From NCBI GenBank assembly GCA_965371355.1, contig CBDUYD010000074.1, forward strand, positions 1-14,178: 14,178 nt of DNA, in the 5' to 3' direction. The notes under the pieces were generated by a model. The model did not search any database. It was given only the letters and a program-made list of their open reading frames with translations, and was not told where the DNA came from. Of this stretch, positions 6,635 through 12,680 are shown in pieces (position 1 is the first letter of the stretch; every line of letters starts with the position of its first letter). This DNA is from JASJHI01 sp965371355 (lineage in GTDB: Bacteria > Actinomycetota > Acidimicrobiia > Acidimicrobiales > Ilumatobacteraceae). Made by a program: the position numbers and the translations under genes.

Positions 6635-7659
6635 GCCTTGGCCACCTTGTCGAGCGAATCGGCGATCAGGTTGATGGCGATCACCAGGCTGCCGATCGCG
6701 ATCGCGGGGAAGATCGAGGCCCACCACTGGCCGGACTGGATCAACACGTAGTTGTTGGCCACGTCCTTGCCCCAGTCTGCGGCGGTGGCGTCGCCGGAGG
6801 TCAGACCCAGGAAGGCGAGCGTGGCGATGGTGAAGATGGCATAGCCGACGCGCACGGTGAACTCGACCACGAGCACAGCTCTGATGTTCGGCAGGATCTC
6901 GCGCAACATGATGAACATGCCGCGTTCACCGCGCAGCTTGGCCGATGTCACGTAGTCGAGTTGCGCCTCGGCGATCACGGTCGAGCGCACCGTGCGGGTG
7001 ACCACCGGCGTGAACAAGAGCGCGATCGTCAAGATGATGATCGTGTTGGTACGGCCGAACACCACCAGCACCATCAGCGCCAGCAGGATCACCGGGATCG
7101 ACAGGAACGCCTCGACGATGCGGCTGAGGATGTCGTCGGCCCAGCCACGGTAGTACCCCATGATGAGCCCGAGCACCGTGCCCGCAGCGACGGCGATGGC
7201 CGCCGCGATCGGCGCGACGAGGAGCACCGGACGAGCACCGAAGATGATCCGTGAGAACACGTCGTTGCCGATCGCATCGGTGCCCAGCCAGGCGTTGCCG
7301 CTGGGCGCCTGGCGGGGGATCGTCGAGCCGTCGGCAAGCCGGACGACCTCGTTCTCGCCCCATGGCGCCAGCAAAGCGGGGAAGAGACCGCAGAGGATCC
7401 AGAGCGCGATGATCGCCAATCCGAAGATGAAGCCGGGGCTCTTCCACAGCAGGCGCCGCCGCTCGGCGCGCATCCGCTTGCGCTCGCCGACGACATCGAT
7501 CGTGGCCTCGTCGGGCTGACGACGATAAAACGGGGTCTCCTCCTCTTCGATCGGCGGATCGCCCGGCGCCCCCTCGATGATGTCGGCGGCCGCCGCCGGC
7601 CAGGGGCTCTCGGAATCGCGGTCGGGAACCGGTCCGGTCGAGAAATGGCCGTCTGTCAT
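6631..7659 (-). CDS. dppC: ABC transporter permease, DppC/OppC type
   Basis: The protein has 342 residues. Residues 1-73 are a long hydrophilic, acidic and proline-rich cytoplasmic N-terminus ending in a basic stretch (KRMRAERRR). The first membrane helix is at about 76-97, followed by the family-typical LGTDAIGNDVFSRIIFGAR (125-143). Further helices lie at about 145-168, 183-201, 205-221, 262-287 and 316-335. The EAA coupling loop, which contacts the ATPase, is at about 234-258 (DYVTSAKLRGERG...LPN). With DppB it forms the membrane channel of a peptide-type importer. The start at 7659 overlaps the DppB stop by one base (TGATG), and the stop overlaps the ATPase start by four, so translation is coupled in series. 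The N-terminal extension is longer than in classical DppC (about 300 residues). Confidence 0.93.
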   Translation of the reverse strand: MTDGHFSTGPVPDRDSESPWPAAAADIIEGAPGDPPIEEEETPFYRRQPDEATIDVVGERKRMRAERRRLLWKSPGFIFGLAIIALWILCGLFPALLAPWGENEVVRLADGSTIPRQAPSGNAWLGTDAIGNDVFSRIIFGARPVLLVAPIAAAIAVAAGTVLGLIMGYYRGWADDILSRIVEAFLSIPVILLALMVLVVFGRTNTIIILTIALLFTPVVTRTVRSTVIAEAQLDYVTSAKLRGERGMFIMLREILPNIRAVLVVEFTVRVGYAIFTIATLAFLGLTSGDATAADWGKDVANNYVLIQSGQWWASIFPAIAIGSLVIAINLIADSLDKVAKA

Positions 7660-8615
7660 CAGTCGCTCAGGTTCAGTCGGGCCCGGGGGTTCATCCAGGC
7701 GATGATCAGGTCGGCGAGGAGCGTGGTGAACATGAAGATCACCGCGACGGTGAGTACACTCGCCTGGAGCAGCGGGAAGTCGGGCGTGGTCGCGGCCTTG
7801 AAGATCAGCCGGCCGAGGCCGGGGTAGTTGAACACGATCTCGAGTCCGACGAGACCTCCGAACAGATACCCGATCTGCGTACCGGTCACCGCCACCGTCG
7901 GTTGCAGACCGTTGCGCAGCACGTGTCTCCGGATCACCTGGGTGGTCGTCAGGCCCTTCATGTACGCCGTGCGCGTGTAGTCGGACTCGAGCGCGATGAT
8001 CGTGCCCGCACGCGTGATGCGGGCGATGTAGCCGAAGTACACGATGACGATCGACAGCGCCGGGAGGAAGAGGTAGTTCAGTGTGGTGAAGAAGCCCGCG
8101 CCGTCGGGAACGTTGGCGATCGCAGGGAACCAACCGAGCTTCACACCGAGGATGTACTGCAACAGCACCCCGGACACGAATTCGGGGACAGACGCGCTGG
8201 CCAGCCCGAGCGTCACGATCGTGCGATCGATGAGCGTGTCCTTCTTGCGGGCGGCGATGATCCCCCCGAGAATGCTGACCGGCAGCGTCAGGACCAGTGC
8301 GAACAGCACCAGCTTGGTCGAGTTCCAGAGGGCCGGGAGCACGAGGTCCATGACGTTGGTGCCCGGGCTGGAGAACGATTCACCGAAGTCGAGGGTGAAC
8401 ACGTTCTTGAGCATCCGCCAGAACTGCTGGATCAGCGGGTCGTCGAGGCCGTACTGCTCGTTCAGCGCGTCCACCCGCTCCTGGGGAGCGAAAGGTCCCG
8501 CGAGCTGCCGGGCCGGATCGCTCGGGAACACCCGGGTAAGCATGAAGATGACGGCGACCAGGATGACCAGTGTGATCAGCGCCAGGCCGATCCGTCTCAG
8601 CGCGAATCGGAGCAT
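7659..8615 (-). CDS. dppB: ABC transporter permease, DppB/OppB type
   Basis: The protein has 318 residues, a standard length. It starts MLRFALRRIG and has its first membrane helix at about 9-29, then the periplasm-facing region with NEQYGLDDPLIQQFWRML (52-69) that typifies DppB. Further helices are at about 101-121, 134-156, 182-200, 242-262 and 285-307. The EAA loop, SDYTRTAYMKGLTTTQVIRR, spans about 211-230. It partners DppC in the channel. The start at 8615 has AAAGGA just 3 nt upstream, short but usable. It lies 58 bp after the binding-protein stop, with a hairpin in between, and overlaps the DppC start by one base. Confidence 0.94.
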   Translation of the reverse strand: MLRFALRRIGLALITLVILVAVIFMLTRVFPSDPARQLAGPFAPQERVDALNEQYGLDDPLIQQFWRMLKNVFTLDFGESFSSPGTNVMDLVLPALWNSTKLVLFALVLTLPVSILGGIIAARKKDTLIDRTIVTLGLASASVPEFVSGVLLQYILGVKLGWFPAIANVPDGAGFFTTLNYLFLPALSIVIVYFGYIARITRAGTIIALESDYTRTAYMKGLTTTQVIRRHVLRNGLQPTVAVTGTQIGYLFGGLVGLEIVFNYPGLGRLIFKAATTPDFPLLQASVLTVAVIFMFTTLLADLIIAWMNPRARLNLSD

Positions 8616-8634
8616 CGGTCCTTTCGTTCGGTTC

Positions 8635-8662
8635 CCCCGGGTCGACCGTAGCCGACCCGGGG
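8635..8662. other. 10-bp-stem hairpin between binding-protein and dppB genes
   Basis: CCCCGGGTCG (8635-8644) and CGACCCGGGG (8653-8662) pair perfectly around an 8-nt loop. It lies 11 bp after the binding-protein stop within the 58-bp gap. Intergenic hairpins after the first gene of ABC operons often act as partial terminators or protect the upstream mRNA, so that more binding protein than permease is made. No T-tract follows, which fits read-through rather than full termination. Confidence 0.6.
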
Positions 8663-8673
8663 AAGCTCGATGA

Positions 8674-10440
8674 TCAGCTCTTGGATGCGGCGCTCAGGAT
8701 CGTGTGTCCGAGCGCGGTCTGCTGAACCCCTGAGACATCGTCGGCGTACCCGGCGAGGTACGGGAAGAAGTACGGGTATGCCGCAGGCACCTCGTCCCAG
8801 AGAATCTTCTCGATCGCGCCGACCGCCGCCTTCTGGCCTTCGACGTCGATCGCGCCGCGGTACTCGGTGAGCTTGGCGTCGAAGTCGGAGTTCGTCCAGT
8901 TCGACGAGTTCCACACCCCGCCGGTGGCGAGCGCCGAGCTGAAGTACACGTCGGGCACAGGGCGGTGGCCGTAGTCGACGATCCCGAACTCGGCGGAGTT
9001 GTCGCACGGCAGCGTCTCGTCGGAGTCGCTCGCTCCAGGACACCAAGCAGCCCCGTAGAACGTGGAGTTCGACTGGGTGCTGACCGTGAGGTCGAAGCCC
9101 GCCTCGGCGGCGTTCTGCTGGATGATCGCCGCGAGGTCGGGGATCTCCTGGATGTCGCCGGTGTCGATCGCGGCCGAGATGCTGTCGACCCCCGCCTCGG
9201 CCAGGAGTGCCTTCGCCTGCTCGATGTCGCGCGACCGCTGCGGGGCGGCGTCGGGATCGTAGAACGGCAGCGACGAGAGCACGGGATAGTCGTTTCCGAT
9301 CTCACCGCGGCCCGCCCACAAGGTGTCGAGCATCTGCTGACGGTCGAGCGTCCACGCCAGGGCCTGGCGCACGAGCTTGTCGGTGAACTGACCCTGCTGC
9401 GTGTTGAACCAAACCTGGCGGTGGGCGGCCGAAGGGGGCTCGAGCACGACGAAATTGCTGTCGGCCAGGAGGCCCTCGCCACCGATTACCGAGAACTGTT
9501 GGATGACATCGATGTCGCCGCTCTGCATCGCCGTGACCGTCGTGCTGATGTCGGCGAACCCGCGCAGTTCGGTCGAATCGAGCGGGGTCTCGCCACCCCA
9601 CCAATTGGGGTTGCGGACGAACTTGGCGACGAACGTCGTGGCGTCCCAGTTGTCGAGGATCCATGCCCCGCTGCCGTCGGGCCGCTCGTCGAGCGTGGTG
9701 CCGTCGGAGTAGTCCACCGGGGTGATGAGGCTCTGGGCGTTGAAGATCGATACGAGGACCGGGAAGTTGCCGTTCGGCTCGATCAGGGTGATCACCGCGA
9801 CCGAGGGGTCGGACGAATCGGTCGAGCCCTCGTCGATCACGCCGGCGAGGCCGGCGTTGCCCTGTGCGGCCATACGATCCATCGTGGCTCCGACGTCGGC
9901 CGAGGTGACGGGACTGCCGTCGCCCCACACCGCGCCCTCGCGGAGTGTGAAGGTCCACACGGAACCGTCTTCGTTGGGCGACCAGTCGGTGGACAGGGCG
10001 GTGGCGCCGATGTTTCCGTCGTCTCCGAGGCCGACCAGGTACTCGAAGCTCTGCGACAAGATGTTGTAGGTACCGAGGTCGAGCATGTTCACCGGGTCGA
10101 GACCGGTGTTGGCGTCGCCCTGCTGGATCCCGACGATCACACTGCCGCCCGTGCCGCCACCGCCGCCGTCGGTCGACGCGGGTTCGGATCCGGCCGATGT
10201 TCCTCCGCTGGAGGTGTCACCGCTCGAGGTGTCGCCGGTCGAGGTGTCGCCGCTCGAGCCGCTGTCATCGCTGCCGCAGGCGGCGATGATGGCGCCCATG
10301 AAGGGCACCGACAGACCGATGATCGTGCCGCGCTTGACGAAGTCACGTCGCTTGATGCGGCCCTGGGCGTATGCCTCGATGAGGTCGACCTCGACAGGCC
10401 CTACCGAGCCCCGCGCTTGATCGATTCGCTTCCAATCCAT
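8674..10440 (-). CDS. ABC transporter substrate-binding lipoprotein, family 5 (SBP_bac_5), Tat-type signal
   Basis: The protein has 588 residues. The N-terminus is 30 residues of hydrophilic sequence, then KRRDFVKRG (30-38), a twin-arginine motif. A hydrophobic core (39-52) and the lipobox IAAC follow, with C55 as the expected lipid-anchored residue, so it is probably exported folded by Tat and tethered outside the membrane. Residues 56-104 are a Ser/Thr/Gly/Asp linker with repeated GDTS units. The rest is a family-5 solute-binding domain (DppA/OppA type) with features such as WTFTLREGAVWGDGSPVTSADV and LVRQALAWTLDRQQ. Two nearby cysteines in WCPGASDSDETLPC could form a disulfide. The exact solute is unknown; family members bind peptides, nickel, glutathione or opines. 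The start has AAGGGGGAG 6 nt upstream and is the first gene of the importer operon. Confidence 0.93.
   Translation of the reverse strand: MDWKRIDQARGSVGPVEVDLIEAYAQGRIKRRDFVKRGTIIGLSVPFMGAIIAACGSDDSGSSGDTSTGDTSSGDTSSGGTSAGSEPASTDGGGGGTGGSVIVGIQQGDANTGLDPVNMLDLGTYNILSQSFEYLVGLGDDGNIGATALSTDWSPNEDGSVWTFTLREGAVWGDGSPVTSADVGATMDRMAAQGNAGLAGVIDEGSTDSSDPSVAVITLIEPNGNFPVLVSIFNAQSLITPVDYSDGTTLDERPDGSGAWILDNWDATTFVAKFVRNPNWWGGETPLDSTELRGFADISTTVTAMQSGDIDVIQQFSVIGGEGLLADSNFVVLEPPSAAHRQVWFNTQQGQFTDKLVRQALAWTLDRQQMLDTLWAGRGEIGNDYPVLSSLPFYDPDAAPQRSRDIEQAKALLAEAGVDSISAAIDTGDIQEIPDLAAIIQQNAAEAGFDLTVSTQSNSTFYGAAWCPGASDSDETLPCDNSAEFGIVDYGHRPVPDVYFSSALATGGVWNSSNWTNSDFDAKLTEYRGAIDVEGQKAAVGAIEKILWDEVPAAYPYFFPYLAGYADDVSGVQQTALGHTILSAASKS
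10206..10258 (-). repeat. 15-bp tandem repeat (about 3.5 copies) in the lipoprotein linker
   Basis: On the plus strand, units of the form CGCTCGAGGTGTCGC occur at 10206-10220, 10221-10235 and 10236-10250, with a partial unit at 10251-10258, differing by one or two bases. They encode the repeated GDTS(S/T) segments of the binding protein's surface linker. Copy number is in frame and may vary between strains. Confidence 0.75.
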
Positions 10441-10446
10441 GAAGTT

Positions 10447-10455
10447 CTCCCCCTT
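10447..10455 (-). promoter_or_regulatory. Strong ribosome binding site (AAGGGGGAG) of the binding-protein gene
   Basis: AAGGGGGAG ends 6 nt before the ATG at 10440. It is the clearest Shine-Dalgarno in the window and fixes the start. It contrasts with neighbouring genes that appear leaderless. Confidence 0.75.
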
Positions 10456-10502
10456 GTGGGCGTCGTCAACGCCGTGAGCGGTAGCACCCGCGACTGGGGC
10501 CG

Positions 10503-10531
10503 ACCGTAGCCGCCGTCACCGGATGAGGCAA
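10503..10531 (-). promoter_or_regulatory. Candidate housekeeping promoter of the ABC importer operon
   Basis: On the minus strand TTGCCT (10531-10526) and TACGGT (10508-10503) are separated by 17 bp, a good -35/-10 arrangement. Initiation near 10496 would give a leader of about 56 nt ahead of the strong ribosome binding site. It lies in the gap between the acyl-AMP ligase stop and the binding-protein start. The 12-mer covering this -10 box (10501-10512) recurs at 8643-8654. Confidence 0.5.
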
Positions 10532-10566
10532 ACACCCTGCGCGCGGGGACGAGGTCGCGGGGCGCG

Positions 10567-12282
10567 TCACCTGGTGGTTCGGGCGGTCGCGAGCGACAGC
10601 TCCTCGTCGAGGTACTCGTCACGGCACCTCGAGCGCTGGAGCTTGCCGCTGCTGGTCTTGGGCAACGTGCTCGGCTCGACGAGCATCACGTCGCGGGGCG
10701 GGACCCCGCAGACCTCGAGGGTCCGATGGTGGATCGCCTCGCGGATCTCCGCCACCGATCCGGACGTGTCGCCCACGCGCACCTCGGCGACGACGACCAC
10801 ACTCTCGCGGCCCTTGTATCCCTCCATCCCGAAGGCGATCACATTGCCGGCCCGTACGCCATCGAGCGCCCCGACCGATCGCTCGATGTCCTCGGGGAAG
10901 ATGTTGCGTCCGCCGACGATGATGACGTCTTTGATGCGGCCGCACAGCACGAGTTCGCCGTCGAGCATGTACGCGAGATCGCCGGTGCACAGCCAGTCGT
11001 CGTGAAACAGGGCGGAGGTCGCGTCGGGGCGCTTGTAGTACCCCGGCGTGACCGACGTGCCCCTGATGAGCAGCTCACCGACGTGGCGCTCGGGGATCTT
11101 CTCGTAGGTGTCGAGGTCGACGACCTTCAACTCGAGACCGGGAACGGCGGTGCCGAGCAGCGGCAACCGGCGCGCGGTGAGGGCGAGCTCGTCGGGGTCG
11201 GCGATCTCGATCGGCTTGGCGACCCGTTGGGTCTCGAGCACGAGCCGGTCGACCGTGTCGGTCACCAGCCCTCGACCGCGCGGCGGAAACGTCGCCGCGA
11301 TCGCGGTCTCGGCCATCCCGAAGGCGGGGAAGACACCACCGGCGGGGAACCCGAACCGCTGGGCCTCGGCGACGAACGCCTCGACCGCCACCGGATCGAC
11401 CGGCTCCGCCCCGGAGAGCGCGAGCGTGAGTCTCGACAGATCGAGATCCTTCATCCGCCGCAGCGCCCGGGTCGCGAGCACCCACGAGAAGTTCGGTCCG
11501 GCGGTGGCGGTGCCGCCGAAGTCGCTCAGCCACTGCATCCAGTTCCCGGGGTGGGCGAGGAAGTCCTGCGGGGCCGCCTGGACGAGATCGACCCCCTTCG
11601 TCATCGCCAGCGACAGGAACCCGACGAGGCCCATGTCGTGGTACAACGGCAGCCACGAGACCATCACCTCGCCGTCGCCCACGTCGGCCGCCTCCCACAA
11701 CGCATCGATGTTGGCCGAGAGCACCCGATCGGGGATCATCACACCCTTCGGCTCGCTGGTGGAACCGCTCGTGTACTGCAGGATCACCAGCCGTTCGGGG
11801 TCGGGCGCGGGCGCTTGGAGGGCGTCGCCGACGGGCACGTTGGGCGACCCGGGCATCACCGAGCGCATCGACTCGATCGGTGGATCGCCCTCGGCCGCCG
11901 CGTAGAAGTCGGCGAGCAGATCGTCGATCAGCACGAGCTTCGCATCGCCGTGGATGATCCGCGCCCGCGTGCTCTCGATGAACGCGTCGAGTGACCCCAT
12001 CCTCATCGGGAGCGGCAGCACCATCGACGTCAGGCCTGCCATCCAGCAGCCGCGCACGATCGTCATCAACTCGCGGCTCGTCGGCCCGAGGATTGCGACG
12101 TGATCACCCGGCGCGAGTCCCTTCGCCTGAAGAGCCGCGCCGATCGATCGGGCCTGGTCGTGGATCTCGTCCCAGCCGACCAGCACCGGTTCGCCCCCGC
12201 CGGTCATCGAGGCCCCGACCAGGCGGAGGCCGGCGTCGGCGTGCGCGGCGCGTTCCAGGCGGGCGACGGTGGAATCGTCCAT
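10567..12282 (-). CDS. Fatty-acyl-AMP ligase / acyl-CoA synthetase (FadD/FAAL-like, ANL superfamily)
   Basis: The protein has 571 residues and all adenylation motifs are intact: P-loop YTSGSTSEPKG (170-180), WLPLYHDMGLVG (210-221), FGMAET (321-326), WLCTGDLAY (430-438), GRIKDVIIVGGRNIFPEDIE (448-467) and PKTSSGKLQR (541-550), with K547 as the expected catalytic lysine. The YHDMGL region, the GAEPVDP segment and PEDIE resemble fatty-acyl-AMP ligases, which pass acyl-adenylates to an acyl carrier protein. A CoA ligase activity cannot be excluded without structural comparison. No polyketide synthase or carrier protein is in the window. The start at 12282 is supported by a -10 box 7 nt upstream. 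It follows the zinc-ribbon gene by 25 bp on the same strand. Confidence 0.88.
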   Translation of the reverse strand: MDDSTVARLERAAHADAGLRLVGASMTGGGEPVLVGWDEIHDQARSIGAALQAKGLAPGDHVAILGPTSRELMTIVRGCWMAGLTSMVLPLPMRMGSLDAFIESTRARIIHGDAKLVLIDDLLADFYAAAEGDPPIESMRSVMPGSPNVPVGDALQAPAPDPERLVILQYTSGSTSEPKGVMIPDRVLSANIDALWEAADVGDGEVMVSWLPLYHDMGLVGFLSLAMTKGVDLVQAAPQDFLAHPGNWMQWLSDFGGTATAGPNFSWVLATRALRRMKDLDLSRLTLALSGAEPVDPVAVEAFVAEAQRFGFPAGGVFPAFGMAETAIAATFPPRGRGLVTDTVDRLVLETQRVAKPIEIADPDELALTARRLPLLGTAVPGLELKVVDLDTYEKIPERHVGELLIRGTSVTPGYYKRPDATSALFHDDWLCTGDLAYMLDGELVLCGRIKDVIIVGGRNIFPEDIERSVGALDGVRAGNVIAFGMEGYKGRESVVVVAEVRVGDTSGSVAEIREAIHHRTLEVCGVPPRDVMLVEPSTLPKTSSGKLQRSRCRDEYLDEELSLATARTTR

Positions 12283-12289
12283 CTGCGCA

Positions 12290-12295
12290 ACGCTA
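12290..12295 (-). promoter_or_regulatory. Leaderless-type -10 box (TAGCGT) for the acyl-AMP ligase gene
   Basis: TAGCGT on the minus strand is followed by 7 nt (TGCGCAG) and the ATG at 12282. The eight bases TAGCGTTG are identical to those before the thioredoxin/TPR gene at the same distance. It falls within the 25-bp gap after the zinc-ribbon gene, so the ligase probably has its own start. Confidence 0.6.
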
Positions 12296-12307
12296 CTCGC
12301 GGCGGAT

Positions 12308-12628
12308 CTACTGGCTGCCGCCGAGCCGGTCGGGAAGGTGGGTCGTCCGACCGCCTCGAATCCTCACCTCGCGCGGCTGGCATGCGTGGCAGGCGTACTC
12401 GACGTGGATCCCCTGGATCGACATCTGCGAACCCCGCGACTTCTCGAGAATCACCTGTGGTACGTGGTACAGATCGTCACCACCGCAGGTGGGGCACCGC
12501 GGGCGGGGGTCGCGTGTCCACTGCACCTTGCACGAGTGGCAGGTGAGTTCGATCAGGCCGTCGTCGACCCCCTCACCGGTCAGGTCGTCGTCGACACCGC
12601 ACCGCGGGCAGACGATGTCGAGCGCCAT
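12308..12628 (-). CDS. Small double zinc-ribbon protein of unknown function
   Basis: The protein has 106 residues with four CxxC knuckles: C7/C10, C30/C33, C45/C48 and C80/C83. Their spacing suggests two zinc ribbons, the first formed by the first two pairs and the second by the last two. No catalytic domain, signal peptide or membrane segment is visible. Such proteins may bind nucleic acid or act as adaptors; I do not recognise the family. The ATG at 12628 puts the first knuckle at residue 7 and has TAGGTT 7 nt upstream. A longer frame starting at 12718 would run antisense into the leucyl-tRNA synthetase gene and adds no conserved-looking sequence. It is divergent from leuS across 52 bp and is followed after 25 bp by the ligase gene. 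Confidence 0.8.
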   Translation of the reverse strand: MALDIVCPRCGVDDDLTGEGVDDGLIELTCHSCKVQWTRDPRPRCPTCGGDDLYHVPQVILEKSRGSQMSIQGIHVEYACHACQPREVRIRGGRTTHLPDRLGGSQ

Positions 12629-12635
12629 GCCCCTC

Positions 12636-12641
12636 AACCTA
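12636..12641 (-). promoter_or_regulatory. Leaderless-type -10 box (TAGGTT) for the zinc-ribbon gene
   Basis: TAGGTT on the minus strand ends 7 nt (GAGGGGC) before the ATG at 12628. The GAGGGG in that spacer could double as a weak ribosome binding site if transcription starts further upstream, so the leaderless reading is less certain here. Confidence 0.5.
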
Positions 12642-12663
12642 CAGATGGGCAATGACCGGACCG

Positions 12664-12669
12664 TAGGCT
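12664..12669 (+). promoter_or_regulatory. -10 box (TAGGCT) for leuS
   Basis: TAGGCT lies 11 nt before the ATG at 12681, implying a leader of about 4 nt. The intervening GAGCCGACCAA is a poor Shine-Dalgarno. It shares the 52-bp divergent spacer with the zinc-ribbon promoter. Confidence 0.45.
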
Positions 12670-12680
12670 GAGCCGACCAA

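Larger units (their letters stand above)
10441..10566. other. 126-bp spacer between ligase stop and binding-protein start
   Basis: It holds the candidate importer promoter and the leader with its strong ribosome binding site. I found no convincing terminator hairpin after the ligase stop, so some read-through from the ligase into the importer operon is possible. Confidence 0.45.

Noticed and set aside
10206..10258. CRISPR-like repeats
   Set aside because: Units are 15 bp, directly tandem without spacers, and lie in frame within a lipoprotein linker.
8965..10509. Plus-strand open frame of about 514 codons opposite the binding-protein gene
   Set aside because: It is a shadow of the binding-protein gene, with low-complexity composition and no recognisable domain. 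The minus-strand frame has signal peptide, lipobox and family-5 features.
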